From positions 1 to 52,642 of the forward strand of contig CALHCI010000023.1 of the NCBI GenBank assembly GCA_937931165.1: DNA of 52,642 bases. Reading direction: 5' to 3'. The position numbers were made by a program, and so were the translations under genes. Of this stretch, positions 1-9,983 are shown piece by piece (position 1 is the first letter of the stretch; the number at the start of each line of letters is the position of its first letter). Origin of the DNA: an uncultured Granulosicoccaceae bacterium. GTDB taxonomy: Bacteria > Pseudomonadota > Gammaproteobacteria > Granulosicoccales > Granulosicoccaceae. The notes beneath the pieces were generated by a model that worked only from the letters and a program-made list of their open reading frames with translations, had not been told where the DNA came from and searched no databases.

Positions 1-1
1 C

Positions 2-145
2 GCTACAGCCGCCATTGCTACGTTGGCCCTATTTATTATCTTCGGCTCGACGTATGACCTATATGCCTGCGCTTTTCCGCCTTGCACTGACGGCTGTAAC
101 TGTGAAAAGTTAATCACCCTATTTATCAAGCGGCCCACTAGGTGA
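2..145 (+). CDS. Possible 3' end of an unidentified membrane protein (partial)
   Basis: An open frame enters from the left edge and ends at a TGA at 143-145, giving 47 residues with no start inside the window. It contains a hydrophobic stretch (AIATLALFIIFG) followed by a Cys-rich segment (CAFPPCTDGCNC) and a basic tail. It overlaps the convergent HD gene by a few bases. I recognise no family. It could be a chance frame; only the sequence to the left can settle this. Confidence 0.22.
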   Translation, partial: ATAAIATLALFIIFGSTYDLYACAFPPCTDGCNCEKLITLFIKRPTR

Positions 146-833
146 CTGAATAGCCCTTTTCAAACAACGTGCTTAGATACCGCTTTACGTTGTCGCGGGC
201 GTTTTGTTCATAGTTTTTTTGAAACCACTCGGTACGATAGAAATTCGTACGCTCAAGCAGCTGGGACATAAAGGCTATCTGGCTTTGATAAAACGCGGTG
301 TCTTCGAGGTACCCCATCTCAAGCCTGACATTCACACCGTCTTTCAAAAATCTTTCCCACGGTCTGCCAAAGCTGGACAAATCTATATCGATAAGGAGCT
401 TTTGATCCGGGTCTGATGGTGGACTGCGATGATCAGTAACGATCACCTGATCGAAAACCAGCTGACGGAGCTGCTCGGGTAGCTTGCCATTCGAAACGGC
501 CTGGAAATACTCAGCGCTCAGTCGCTCGTTGTCGTCCACCGGGAATTCATAAACGGCATCGTGAAACCAGATGGCCAGTTCGACGGCATCCGGGTTGATA
601 CAACGATCCCGAACCTGATCAAACATTTCCAGACAATAGTCGATATGTTCAATAGTGTGGTAGTGCCGGGCAGATTCGGCGTATCGATTAAAAAGCGCGC
701 GTCCGATACCCTTGCCATCAGTACCCTGATTGCTGGTACGGCTCCAAATCGCCTCAAATCGGTTGTTGGTTGCTTGCCTGTTCAAAATATCGAATTCTAA
801 TTTACATCCTGACCGGATAACCAATCGCAGCAT
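138..833 (-). CDS. HD-domain metal-dependent phosphohydrolase-like protein
   Basis: The 231-residue protein carries the signature of the small predicted HD-superfamily hydrolases: ARHYHTIEHI around residues 55-64, WFHDAVYEFP around 89-98, and DNERLSAEYF just after. The His and His-Asp residues of these motifs are the expected metal ligands. Family members are cytosolic and predicted to cleave phosphate esters; the substrate is unknown. The start is an ATG with only a weak GGAAA upstream, and the first ~25 residues do not look like family sequence, so a later start is possible. It is divergent from ugd across 252 bp and has no operon partner in view. Confidence 0.8.
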   Translation of the reverse strand: MLRLVIRSGCKLEFDILNRQATNNRFEAIWSRTSNQGTDGKGIGRALFNRYAESARHYHTIEHIDYCLEMFDQVRDRCINPDAVELAIWFHDAVYEFPVDDNERLSAEYFQAVSNGKLPEQLRQLVFDQVIVTDHRSPPSDPDQKLLIDIDLSSFGRPWERFLKDGVNVRLEMGYLEDTAFYQSQIAFMSQLLERTNFYRTEWFQKNYEQNARDNVKRYLSTLFEKGYSVT

Positions 834-1085
834 TACGCTGATTTCCGGGCCTAGTTTACACTATACGGTACTGATTTCGCCGCGGATCAGCATGTCAAAG
901 GCGGCAAGAACTTTGCAATCTTGAAGAATTTTAGCGTATTTCCGTAATCTTACCCGTAACCGGACAGTATAAACCAAGGCAACATGTGACTGAGTTGAAT
1001 ACTGTATCATTAGTTACGCCACATTCTGACCGATACATATTGCATCCCCCCATCTTTTTTTGAGCACTAGCAACGGATTTAAAAT
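834..1085. promoter_or_regulatory. Divergent intergenic region between HD gene and ugd
   Basis: This 252-bp gap must carry the promoters of both flanking genes. I find no convincing -35/-10 pair and no inverted repeat; a run of C followed by a run of T near 1046-1060 is the only striking compositional feature. Confidence 0.4.
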
Positions 1086-2417
1086 ATGAATGTCACGCTT
1101 TACGGTTCAGGGTATGTAGGCCTGGTTACAGGCTCTCTGCTTGCCGATGTTGGAAACGACGTCCTGTGCGTCGATATTGACAAGGAAAAAGTCGCGAACC
1201 TGAATAACGGAATCATCCCGATTCACGAGCCGGGCCTCGACAAGATCATTAAACGGAATGTAGAGATCGGTCGGCTGCAGTTCACCACTGATATGGACCG
1301 GGCGGTCGCTCATAGCGAAGTTCAGTTTATTGCTGTGGGCACACCACCGGACGAAGACGGTTCAGCAGATTTAAAGCACGTCCTCGCGGTAGCAACAACC
1401 ATCGCAGAACGCATGGACTCGAAGAAACTTGTGGTAACCAAATCCACAGTCCCGGTAGGCACGTCTGACAAAGTCGGTGCGCGTATGCAGGAAGTACTGA
1501 ACGAGCGCGGTGAGAGTATTGAGTACGTAACGATCTCTAATCCGGAGTTTCTCAAAGAAGGTGCTGCTATCGAAGACTTCCGCAAGCCGGACAGAATCGT
1601 TGTGGGTACCGAGGACGAATATGCACAGGAACAGATGCGCAAGTTATACGCGCCATTCTGTCGCAACCACGACCGGTTAATATTCATGGATATCCGTTCG
1701 TCAGAGCTCACGAAGTATGCAGCCAACTCTATGCTTGCCACTAAAATCAGTTTTATGAATGAACTGTCGAACCTGGCGGATGCCCTCGACGCAGATATCG
1801 AGAGCGTACGTATTGGTATCGGTTCAGACCCGCGGATTGGCTACAGCTTTATCTACCCTGGTTGCGGGTATGGTGGCTCTTGCTTCCCGAAAGATGTTAA
1901 AGCGCTTGTTGCGACGGCCCGTGAAGTCGGCTATGACGCGCAGTTACTTGAGTCAGTAGAAAGCGTTAACGAAAAACAGAAGCATGTGTTGCAGGGTAAA
2001 ATTGAAAAGCACTTCAATGGTGATCTGCAAGGTAAAACCTTTGCACTCTGGGGGCTGGCTTTCAAACCAAACACTGACGATATGCGAGAGGCACCAGCGC
2101 GCGTTGTAATGGAAGGTTTGTGGGAGAAAGGAGCTCGTGTACAGGCCTATGACCCGGTGGCGATGGATGAAACCAGACACATTTATCCTGATCATGCAGA
2201 AAAGCTGCAACTTGCTGACTCTGCTATCGATGCACTGGAAGGTGCCGATGCACTGATCATATGCACCGAGTGGCACGAGTTCAGAAGCCCTGACTGGAGC
2301 GGCATGAAAGAGCGTCTCAGCGCGCCGGTTATTTTCGATGGTCGCAATTTATACGAACCACAGACTCTGGCTGAGCACGGCATTACTTACTACTGCATCG
2401 GCCGCCGTCAAAGCTGA
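1086..2417 (+). CDS. ugd: UDP-glucose 6-dehydrogenase
   Basis: It oxidises UDP-glucose to UDP-glucuronate with two NAD+, supplying precursors for capsule, exopolysaccharide or LPS. The 443 residues match the usual family length. The N-terminal Rossmann motif GSGYVG lies at 7-12, NPEFLKEG at 152-159, and the catalytic Cys266 sits in GGSCFPKD; the C-terminal UDP-binding domain begins with a second Rossmann-like segment ([14 protein letters not shown]). No polysaccharide genes are adjacent. A GDP-mannose dehydrogenase is the main alternative; the overall motifs fit the UDP-glucose enzyme better. Confidence 0.93.
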   Translation: MNVTLYGSGYVGLVTGSLLADVGNDVLCVDIDKEKVANLNNGIIPIHEPGLDKIIKRNVEIGRLQFTTDMDRAVAHSEVQFIAVGTPPDEDGSADLKHVLAVATTIAERMDSKKLVVTKSTVPVGTSDKVGARMQEVLNERGESIEYVTISNPEFLKEGAAIEDFRKPDRIVVGTEDEYAQEQMRKLYAPFCRNHDRLIFMDIRSSELTKYAANSMLATKISFMNELSNLADALDADIESVRIGIGSDPRIGYSFIYPGCGYGGSCFPKDVKALVATAREVGYDAQLLESVESVNEKQKHVLQGKIEKHFNGDLQGKTFALWGLAFKPNTDDMREAPARVVMEGLWEKGARVQAYDPVAMDETRHIYPDHAEKLQLADSAIDALEGADALIICTEWHEFRSPDWSGMKERLSAPVIFDGRNLYEPQTLAEHGITYYCIGRRQS

Positions 2418-2429
2418 TTGCAGTTCTCC

Positions 2430-2456
2430 TGCCCGCGGCGGTAGCTGCCGCGGGCA
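2430..2456 (+). terminator. GC-rich hairpin between ugd and the MATE gene
   Basis: Perfect 10-bp arms TGCCCGCGGC (2430-2439) and GCCGCGGGCA (2447-2456) flank a 7-base loop, 13 bases after the ugd stop. No U-tract follows, so it may act as a transcript-end stabiliser or attenuator rather than a full intrinsic terminator. Confidence 0.45.
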
Positions 2457-2498
2457 TCGGCGAGCATCCACCCGCCGCACGATGACGTACAATCGCGT

Positions 2499-3887
2499 AT
2501 GGCATCCTCCCCCTCTCCTCACACACGGCTTCAGTGGCATACTCGTGTATGGCAACTGTCACTGCCAATCATATTTTCCAATATCAGTGTTCCGCTGGTT
2601 GGCGCTGTGGATACTGCCGTAGTCGGACACCTTGCACGTGTTGAGCTGATTGGCGCAGTGGCGCTGGGCGCCTCAATATTCAGTCTGGTGTTCTGGACGT
2701 TCGGATTTTTGCGCATGGCCACCAGCGGATTGGTCGCCCAGGCGTTTGGAGCCACCTCCACAAGCGCAGACAGTTCCGCTATTTCATTAACGTTCTGGCG
2801 TTCGTTGCTGGTTGCCATCGTTTTAGCCTGCGTTGTGCTGCTGCTGCACAAACCCTTGCTAAGTTTCAGTTTGTGGCTGCTCGGCACCGATGACACGCTC
2901 AATGCGCCAACCAGTGAATACTATGACATTCGCATTTGGGCAGCACCGGCAACCCTTGCCAATTACGTCATACTGGGCACCCTGATCGGCTTGCAGAAAA
3001 TGCGTGCAGTACTGGTTTTCCAGTTGTTCTTAAATCTGTTGAATATTGTGCTCGATCTGTTGTTTGTACCGGTGTTTGGCTGGGGCATTGCCGGCGTCGC
3101 TACAGCAACTCTAATCAGCGAGTACTCAGCACTTGCACTTGGCTTTATGCTGGTGCGAAAACGCATCCCATGGAACGCAAGTCAGTTGCACTGGAAATCC
3201 ATGCTTGAGCGCACTGCCCTGACGCACCTGTTCAAACTGAATACCAATATATTTATTCGCACCCTGATGCTGGTGTTATCGTTTTTCTACTTTAATGCCA
3301 AAAGCGCCAGTCTCGGTGCAGTTGCTCTGGCCGCCAACGCAATCGCGCTACAGATTCTGCATATTTGCGCCTATGCGCTGGACGGTTTCGCGCATGCGGT
3401 GGAGACACTTTCCGGTCACGCATGGGGAAGTAAAAAACGCCACTACTTTAATAGTGCTGTAAAATATTCAACGCTACAATCCATTATCGTTGCAGCGTTA
3501 ATGTCTGCAGGCATTGCCGTATTTGGGGAGCAGATAATCGCACTGTTCACCAATCAACAGCAGGTCACCGAGGTTGCCAACCTGTTATTGCCCTGGCTGA
3601 TTGCGTTACCGATAATATCGGTATGGTGCTACCAGCTCGACGGTATTTTTATCGGCACTACTCACTCGAGGGAAATGCGCAATGCCATGGTATTTTCAGC
3701 AATCGTTTTTCTGGTGACCGCACAGCTGCTGATACCTCGCATGGGAAATTCCGGACTGTGGTTGAGCTTTAGTCTGTTTATGATCACCAGAGCCTTGTCT
3801 CTCTTGTACTACTACCCGAAAATTTCAAACAATCAGCATTTTAACCAGCACGACTCCGGCAAAGTATCTAGCGTCTCATCACTTTGA
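2499..3887 (+). CDS. MATE-family multidrug/toxin exporter, DinF-like
   Basis: A 462-residue inner-membrane protein with about 12 hydrophobic segments. The opening WQLSLPIIFSNISVPLVG, followed by VDTAVVGHL, is the hallmark of the DinF branch of MATE exporters, which expel organic cations or oxidants using H+ or Na+ gradients. The two-fold repeat is visible as a second LFKLNTNIFIRT segment near the middle. The gene ends inside the start of murB (shared TTGA), so the two are probably translated from one message. The substrate cannot be inferred. Confidence 0.88.
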   Translation: MASSPSPHTRLQWHTRVWQLSLPIIFSNISVPLVGAVDTAVVGHLARVELIGAVALGASIFSLVFWTFGFLRMATSGLVAQAFGATSTSADSSAISLTFWRSLLVAIVLACVVLLLHKPLLSFSLWLLGTDDTLNAPTSEYYDIRIWAAPATLANYVILGTLIGLQKMRAVLVFQLFLNLLNIVLDLLFVPVFGWGIAGVATATLISEYSALALGFMLVRKRIPWNASQLHWKSMLERTALTHLFKLNTNIFIRTLMLVLSFFYFNAKSASLGAVALAANAIALQILHICAYALDGFAHAVETLSGHAWGSKKRHYFNSAVKYSTLQSIIVAALMSAGIAVFGEQIIALFTNQQQVTEVANLLLPWLIALPIISVWCYQLDGIFIGTTHSREMRNAMVFSAIVFLVTAQLLIPRMGNSGLWLSFSLFMITRALSLLYYYPKISNNQHFNQHDSGKVSSVSSL

Positions 3888-4906
3888 ATATCGAATCAGA
3901 AAAATCGCTTAAATTGTTTAACAGCTTTGGCTTTGATGTCAGCGCTGAGTTTTTTGTAAGCGTTTCAAGTGTTGCTGAACTCCATGAAGCGATTTGCTGG
4001 AGTAAGCAAAAATCTGTTGCGACTTTTATTCTCGGTGGTGGCAGTAACATCGTATTCACCAGGAATGTCAGCGGATTAGTCATTCATATTGCCATCAAAG
4101 GTATTGACGCAGAAACCGATCCCCGTCCGGCAGATCAAATACCACTGCGCGTCGGTGCCGGAGAACAATGGCACGCTCTGGTCGCGACGACGCTTAAGCT
4201 CAATTACTTCGGGCTGGAAAACCTGGCGCTAATCCCGGGCTCTGCGGGTGCCGCACCAATACAGAATATTGGTGCTTATGGTGTAGAGATCGCAGAACGG
4301 TTGAACAGCGTAGAAGTGTACAGTAAGGCCACAGGCGACACGTTGTTGCTAAATGCCGCTGATTGCCAGTTCGGTTATCGTCATAGCATTTTCAAAACCG
4401 CACAAGGGGCAGATTACGTCGTCACCGCAATTAATCTCAATTTGCTTACCCGGGACAAACCCAACACCACTTACCGGGCACTTTCAGATGCACTTACGCG
4501 CAAAGGATACCTGCGACCAACAGCACAACAGGTCTTTGACGAGGTCTGTGCCATCCGCGGTGAAAAGCTACCTGACCCGCAGCAGATCGGAAATGCAGGC
4601 AGCTTTTTTAAAAACCCCATCATCGACCGCCAGCAACTTGACAGGCTAATGGAAAATAACCCGGAAATACCCCACTACCCGGATAAACCCGGACATTTCA
4701 AAGTACCCGCAGCCTGGTTGATTGATCAGGCAGGCTGGAAAGGTCATCAAATCGACAATGTCGGCGTTCATAATGCGCAGGCACTGGTTCTGGTGAACCA
4801 TGGTGACGGTAATGGTCAGCAGATTGCAATACTTGCAAACAATATAAAAAAAGATATCTTGCAGCGTTATGGTGTACTCCTCGAACGCGAACCGACACTT
4901 TACTGA
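3884..4906 (+). CDS. murB: UDP-N-acetylmuramate dehydrogenase (UDP-N-acetylenolpyruvoylglucosamine reductase)
   Basis: It reduces UDP-GlcNAc-enolpyruvate to UDP-MurNAc with NADPH and FAD in cytosolic peptidoglycan synthesis. Visible motifs are GGGSN at 51-55, IPGSAGAAPIQNIGAYG at 117-133, YRHSIF at 165-170 and GNAGSFFKNP at 236-245, the last containing the proton-donor Ser240. The C-terminal Glu region (REPTLY) and length of 340 fit the type I enzyme of E. coli. The start is TTG, overlapping the MATE stop by four bases; no better ATG precedes the conserved N-terminal LFNSFGFDV. Confidence 0.95.
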   Translation: MNIESEKSLKLFNSFGFDVSAEFFVSVSSVAELHEAICWSKQKSVATFILGGGSNIVFTRNVSGLVIHIAIKGIDAETDPRPADQIPLRVGAGEQWHALVATTLKLNYFGLENLALIPGSAGAAPIQNIGAYGVEIAERLNSVEVYSKATGDTLLLNAADCQFGYRHSIFKTAQGADYVVTAINLNLLTRDKPNTTYRALSDALTRKGYLRPTAQQVFDEVCAIRGEKLPDPQQIGNAGSFFKNPIIDRQQLDRLMENNPEIPHYPDKPGHFKVPAAWLIDQAGWKGHQIDNVGVHNAQALVLVNHGDGNGQQIAILANNIKKDILQRYGVLLEREPTLY

Positions 4907-4951
4907 CATCGAAAGCATCGATAACTGCTACAGCATTGCGGGACAGCGTCT

Positions 4952-6364
4952 TTGACACAAAACACAAAACGGGTGAGCAACCGCCTGATCACCAATCTGC
5001 TTAGTGCATGGAAGGGATTATCCAGCCCGTTTTCCGGCAAAAGACTGGAACTGAGCCCCTACCTGCATGAAAACGAACTCGACCCGCTGCGAGAAAAGAT
5101 CAGTGCCTGCCTCGAGTCAAAGGGTGGCCAGGTGTCTGCGCGTGCCCGTGCTGCAGAACTGGGTAAAGCCTACCTCACGTTAAATGATGAGGGTAAACAC
5201 AAGTACTTCAGCCTGCTCCTTAACGAACATGACACAGACCACGATCAAGCCAGACTAACTGCAGAAAAGCTGTTCTCGGATCTGCCCGATGATGACAGAC
5301 GTCAAACCGAACAACGTCTGCGCGCTCAACTAACGCCCCCTTACTTAACGCTGCTCACGCAGTTTAATGCCTTGCCTAACGGGTTGAAGTTCCTTGTCGA
5401 TATGCGTGGTGATCTCATTCGGCTAAAAAAAGAAAACCCGGAACTGAGCAGCATTGAATCAGAACTTAAACTACAGCTCAGCAGCTGGTTCGACATCGGA
5501 TTCCTCGACCTGAAAAGAATCGATTGGAATGCTCCAGCCTCGCTGCTTGAAAAGCTCATTACCTACGAGGCCGTGCATCAGGTTGAATCATGGAACGATC
5601 TACATCATCGGCTGGCCGAAAACAGACGTTGTTTTGCATTTTTCCATCCGCGTATGCCGGATGAACCACTGATATTCGTATGGGTCGCGTTGGTCAATGA
5701 ACTGTCGGACAATGTCGATACGCTGCTGGATATCAGTCAAAGTGAAAGCATCGAAGAAGCTGACAATACTGCGATATTCTATTCGATCAGCAGTACGCAA
5801 AACGGTCTTGCCGGTGTCAGCCTTGGTGACTTTTTAATCAAGCGGGTAACTGACGAGCTGCGCAGCGAGTTGCCGCAATTAAACCAGTTCAGTACCTTGT
5901 CGCCGATTCCAGGCTTCGCGAAGTGGCTGAGCAAAACAGTTGATACTCAGGAAGAATCTGTTTTCTCTGCTGAAGACCGTAAAGAGCTTGCGCAACACAC
6001 CGAAATGTCCATAGAAGCAGTCATTGCTGAAGGCAATTGGCTGGAAGACGAAAAGATAAGCGCAGCCATGAAAAGCATTCTGGTGCCACTGGCAGCCCGA
6101 TACATCACTGAGGAAAAACGAACCGGTCATCGCGCGCTCGACTCGGTGGCACATTTTCACCTATCCAACGGCGCGCGCGTTGAAAGGATAAACTGGTGTG
6201 CGGATACCAGTGATCGCGGTAAAGCACAGTCATACATGATGATGGTTAACTACCTGTATGACATCGACACGATAGAAGAAAATCACGAGCAGTATATCGA
6301 ATACGGCAGCATAGCCACCTCCAAAGAAGTCACAGGGCTACTGACCAACACAGCGAAAGAATAG
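4952..6364 (+). CDS. Malonyl-CoA decarboxylase
   Basis: It converts malonyl-CoA to acetyl-CoA and CO2. The 470-residue protein has the helical N-terminal domain (1-~165) and the acetyltransferase-like catalytic domain. FSTLSPIPGF (313-322) holds the conserved Ser317, and HFHLSNGA (401-408) holds the conserved His403; both are catalytic positions in characterised family members. The start is TTG, 45 bases after murB. No malonyl-CoA synthetase, transporter or regulator is adjacent, so the source of malonyl-CoA is not apparent from context. Assignment to the family is firm. Confidence 0.92.
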   Translation: MTQNTKRVSNRLITNLLSAWKGLSSPFSGKRLELSPYLHENELDPLREKISACLESKGGQVSARARAAELGKAYLTLNDEGKHKYFSLLLNEHDTDHDQARLTAEKLFSDLPDDDRRQTEQRLRAQLTPPYLTLLTQFNALPNGLKFLVDMRGDLIRLKKENPELSSIESELKLQLSSWFDIGFLDLKRIDWNAPASLLEKLITYEAVHQVESWNDLHHRLAENRRCFAFFHPRMPDEPLIFVWVALVNELSDNVDTLLDISQSESIEEADNTAIFYSISSTQNGLAGVSLGDFLIKRVTDELRSELPQLNQFSTLSPIPGFAKWLSKTVDTQEESVFSAEDRKELAQHTEMSIEAVIAEGNWLEDEKISAAMKSILVPLAARYITEEKRTGHRALDSVAHFHLSNGARVERINWCADTSDRGKAQSYMMMVNYLYDIDTIEENHEQYIEYGSIATSKEVTGLLTNTAKE

Positions 6365-6420
6365 TTGTTAAGCAGTCTCCAGAGTAGAGTTTCCGGTTTT
6401 ATAAACGTGATCGCAGCGGA

Positions 6421-6442
6421 TCGTATTTACAACCAAATACGA
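6421..6442. terminator. AT-rich inverted repeat between convergent genes
   Basis: Arms TCGTATTT (6421-6428) and AAATACGA (6435-6442) are perfect complements around a 6-base loop. It lies between the malonyl-CoA decarboxylase stop and the convergent M16 peptidase stop, where a bidirectional terminator is expected. The stem is weak and lacks a long T-tract. Confidence 0.35.
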
Positions 6443-6480
6443 CGCAAAACCAGCACACAGGCCGGAACAGAGTACAGATT

Positions 6481-9252
6481 CTAACGTGGCCGGGATGAAA
6501 CTATACCGTTATTCCCGACACCCTGCTCCTGCACAGATACCGTTGCATTAGCGGAAGAAAAACAACCGGCAACGCGATTTGCTATTGTTAACTCGAGTTT
6601 TTCAGGCCCGATACGTTCAGAAGATCCATCCAGCACAGCCTGTAATACCTGCTCAGTAGCAAAAGCGAGGTAATCATGCCGCAATTCACTTTGCCGTCTG
6701 TGTTCTCTGATAATCGCTAACCTGAACTCGCTTTGAGTTATTCCCTCCAAGCCAACGCGGTTTAGAATCGACGATACCAGCTCCTTAGCTTCAAATAGGT
6801 GTTCTCGGTGGACGGTATATCGAATACTATGTATCCGTTCGTTACTTGCCTGCGTATCACTAAGCAGATGAACTTCGGGCTCGTAGGTTAAACCATGGTT
6901 TTCCCTCAAGCTATGCCTTATTCTGCTTTCCACCACGTGAGTAAGCAAACGAAGATAGCTGTCAGATGTTTCGTCACTATGTACACGACATTGGTGATAC
7001 CACGACACTTCGACACGATCACCCATTGGAAATTTTGTATCCTGAACCGGTATAGATACAGATTGTAAGCGTGCCACATTGTCTGCCTCCGATTGCCTTG
7101 AAACCGAAAAATTGATCTTGTTTAGTTGCGATTGAATTTCGTCCGCACTTGAGTTTCCGACGACTATTACCGTAAAAGCGTGTGGTGAATAAAACAGTTG
7201 TTGATAGGCACTTCGAAAATGCGCTTTAGTCAATATATCCGGTTTGGTTGATCGCATCCCTTGCATCCAGTAGGAATATGCCGCAGATGTGCCACTATAT
7301 TCACGATCCGAACTTAGCCGATAAGCCCCTGGCACGGAAATCTGCGGTCGTTTAAAATGATCAGCAAGATGAGAAAATAGTGCTGAAGCATCTGTCGATG
7401 AAGCGTACGCCAATACACCATGACTGGTCGGGTTCACAAACACTGTTGATTCCAGCGAGTAGGGACTCTCATTGGCTGCCGATGTTTTCATCTGTACAAC
7501 ATCGCGATCGACCGCAAGTGGCAATACTTCGGCCACGGCTGCAAGGTCTGCGCTCACCGCACGATATCCCCCTGCAGCAGCCATTGCTATTGCCAGATAA
7601 TCGTAGCGATTATCTTCAAAAAAGATAACTCGCGTGCCGTTCTCAAGCAGCCATTGCGTTTTTTCCCCACTTTGCAGAATCTGCTTTTTACCATACTGTA
7701 CGCGCACAGGTTTAGAGATATTACCCGATTCACCGGCATAGTCCGGCCGGATAGCAGCGGGCAATTCAGTCTCAATCGAGCCAGCCCGGCGCACCACCTG
7801 CTGCACCGCATGAGCAGATAGCACAGGTGTCTCATTTTTACTCACCGCGCTATACACCACACGATAATCTCGTTCTACATTTCGCCTGACTGCAGCAAAC
7901 GCAGACAAATTGAACCTGTCTATTGCCTCCAGCAGGTGTGACTCATAGAGCGCTGCCGGCAACACATCGGCCCCAAGTGTTACAGACTGGGAAATTCGAT
8001 CAGCAACAGTACTGGCATTGCCTGCACGATACAAATTACCCTCTTCGATTGCGAGCTGACGAAAACGATGTTGCAACAACGCATACTCTTCGGTGGATAC
8101 CCGGTACCGAAGCACCTTATGGAACGCACTAACCAGTATGTTCATACAGGTTTCATAGCGTTTATTACCTACGGTAGTCGCTATGCGATAGGCAGACTGA
8201 CCATTATCCAGTAGTGAAATGGCAAATTCAGGCTTGCCGCAATCAGTCGACGGCAGATACGTTCCCATCATTCTGCTAATGGATTTTAAAACCAACGCTT
8301 GCAAATAACGCTCACTCATCCAGTTGTCCGAGGTGGCATCGTGATCACGTGAAATCAGATTGATAGACACTTCATCAGTTGCACTATCCGGATCAGTGTA
8401 TGACAGGAACGCCGGATCAGCAGATACGGTGGAATGCACTGTCTGTGACAAAAGATTGTCCCCCGGGCGTTTCTGCAATCGATTAAAACGACTCACAACC
8501 AGCGGCTCAAGCTCCCACGGCACAATACTTCCTGTAATAACAACGGCGGAATTTTCAGGTGTATATGCACGCTGCCAGTATGCTTTAAGGCTATCCGTGG
8601 TAGCGCTTCGAATAGTGCTGAGTTTGCCTGCTGGTGGACGATTTGCATACGATGATCCGGCATACGCAGCTGTCGCGATTGGATCTACCAAATAAGCCTT
8701 GTGTGCAAACCGGTAAACCCACTCGGCTTCGACAATTTTCTTCTCCGCGTCTACGGCTCGTTTATCCAGTCGCACACTGTCGAGAATCTCGGCATATAAC
8801 GCGATTACCTGAGGGATTAAATGGCGTTCATTCTCACTGAGAGAGAAGCGAAATATTGTTGCATTGTAGTGAGTGGTCGCATTAACATCACGCCCCCAGA
8901 CCAAACCGTTTTGCTCAAGTAACGCATCTATTTTTTCGTATTGGAAACTCTTAGTACCACGCAGCACCACGTGCTCAAGTAAGTGCGAGTAACCTTCCTC
9001 ACCCGGCCTTTCCGAGAGCGAACCGGCACGTACGATCAAGCGTAATTCTATTTGATCATCGCGTTCTGCGCCATTTGTGCTGCGCAGGTAATAACGAAAA
9101 CCATTATCGAGTTCACCGGAAACAATACCCGGATCTCGCGGATTCTCAAGTAATGCATCATCAATCGCATAGGGTGTAGTCTGGCAACCGCACAGCCACA
9201 GCAACGCACAGCAAACTATCCACCGGGTAAACCCGACCGCACGGCTTTTCAC
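6481..9252 (-). CDS. M16-family zinc metallopeptidase, lipoprotein
   Basis: A full-length two-halved insulinase/pitrilysin-type peptidase of about 923 residues. The inverted zinc motif HLLEH is at about 90-94 with Glu residues ~76-81 positions downstream as candidate third ligand. The second half has the inactive M16 C-domain pattern. I choose the GTG at 9252: it gives a compact signal peptide ending in lipobox LCGC (Cys23), and its GTGA overlaps the stop of the upstream lipoprotein gene. An in-frame TTG at 9282 would add 10 residues. It is predicted to be anchored in the envelope and to degrade peptides or misfolded proteins there; the substrate is unknown. Confidence 0.88.
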   Translation of the reverse strand: MKSRAVGFTRWIVCCALLWLCGCQTTPYAIDDALLENPRDPGIVSGELDNGFRYYLRSTNGAERDDQIELRLIVRAGSLSERPGEEGYSHLLEHVVLRGTKSFQYEKIDALLEQNGLVWGRDVNATTHYNATIFRFSLSENERHLIPQVIALYAEILDSVRLDKRAVDAEKKIVEAEWVYRFAHKAYLVDPIATAAYAGSSYANRPPAGKLSTIRSATTDSLKAYWQRAYTPENSAVVITGSIVPWELEPLVVSRFNRLQKRPGDNLLSQTVHSTVSADPAFLSYTDPDSATDEVSINLISRDHDATSDNWMSERYLQALVLKSISRMMGTYLPSTDCGKPEFAISLLDNGQSAYRIATTVGNKRYETCMNILVSAFHKVLRYRVSTEEYALLQHRFRQLAIEEGNLYRAGNASTVADRISQSVTLGADVLPAALYESHLLEAIDRFNLSAFAAVRRNVERDYRVVYSAVSKNETPVLSAHAVQQVVRRAGSIETELPAAIRPDYAGESGNISKPVRVQYGKKQILQSGEKTQWLLENGTRVIFFEDNRYDYLAIAMAAAGGYRAVSADLAAVAEVLPLAVDRDVVQMKTSAANESPYSLESTVFVNPTSHGVLAYASSTDASALFSHLADHFKRPQISVPGAYRLSSDREYSGTSAAYSYWMQGMRSTKPDILTKAHFRSAYQQLFYSPHAFTVIVVGNSSADEIQSQLNKINFSVSRQSEADNVARLQSVSIPVQDTKFPMGDRVEVSWYHQCRVHSDETSDSYLRLLTHVVESRIRHSLRENHGLTYEPEVHLLSDTQASNERIHSIRYTVHREHLFEAKELVSSILNRVGLEGITQSEFRLAIIREHRRQSELRHDYLAFATEQVLQAVLDGSSERIGPEKLELTIANRVAGCFSSANATVSVQEQGVGNNGIVSSRPR

Positions 9253-9725
9253 AGCACAATTAACTCTACGGTTGTAGTGCAACCATCAAAGCCGAAACGT
9301 CGATCACCGACAGTAATAGCACCGCGCCGGGTTGTGTTGGAAAAGTCAGCCTCAACAATTAACATCAGATTTGACAGCGGCACCGGTTTATCCTCATCGT
9401 AGCGATAGTACGAGTCTATTGGCATAACCGCTTTAAGCCGTCCACCGGTATTAACTCTGGTGCGAAAGCTATAGTTCTCATCGCGATGAAGATACCCCGA
9501 AGCCACACCATCGCGAACCCGTACAAAAACAGCTTCCACCAAAGGCTCGCAATCGAGAGTTAACCCTTTAACAACCTGTGTTGCAGGCGAATGCTGGACC
9601 GAAGTGATGTAGTCACCATCATAAAGCGAGGCTTGCGTTCGCTGCTGTACGGTGGTGCATCCGGCACCCAATACACCACAGACCCAAACGCCACAGATCA
9701 GCATCTTTGTTGCAGAATGCCGCAA
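9249..9725 (-). CDS. Small predicted lipoprotein of unknown function
   Basis: About 158 residues with a signal peptide ending in lipobox LGAGC, then a soluble domain containing two Cys (in LDCEPL and FDGCTT) that could pair. I recognise no family. The TTG at 9725 follows a G-rich ribosome-binding stretch and gives a basic n-region; an ATG at 9704 or GTG at 9734 are alternatives. Its stop overlaps the start of the M16 peptidase gene, so the two are translationally coupled and probably act together in the envelope. Confidence 0.75.
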   Translation of the reverse strand: MRHSATKMLICGVWVCGVLGAGCTTVQQRTQASLYDGDYITSVQHSPATQVVKGLTLDCEPLVEAVFVRVRDGVASGYLHRDENYSFRTRVNTGGRLKAVMPIDSYYRYDEDKPVPLSNLMLIVEADFSNTTRRGAITVGDRRFGFDGCTTTVELIVL

Positions 9726-9983
9726 TTCCCCCACCCACCTTAATTATTATTGTCGCCGACCTCAGGGCCGGACTATTTAGCGAGACGTCAGGCTATCGGC
9801 TGTTTACTAATTTCCTAAAGACACAGACGCGAAAAGGCGTACAAAGAATGAGAAAGGGATCAGTTTATCGAAGTTACACAGGGCTACAGACTTGCTGACA
9901 TTACCGCCCACCAATCCAGTGCCAATCCAACCGGGGGACCATTTTATTTCCCTGAAACGACATTTATGTCATGCTTGTGAAAC

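Noticed and set aside
1322..1741. 139-codon minus-strand frame within ugd
   Set aside because: It is antisense to the conserved dehydrogenase core and has no independent signals.
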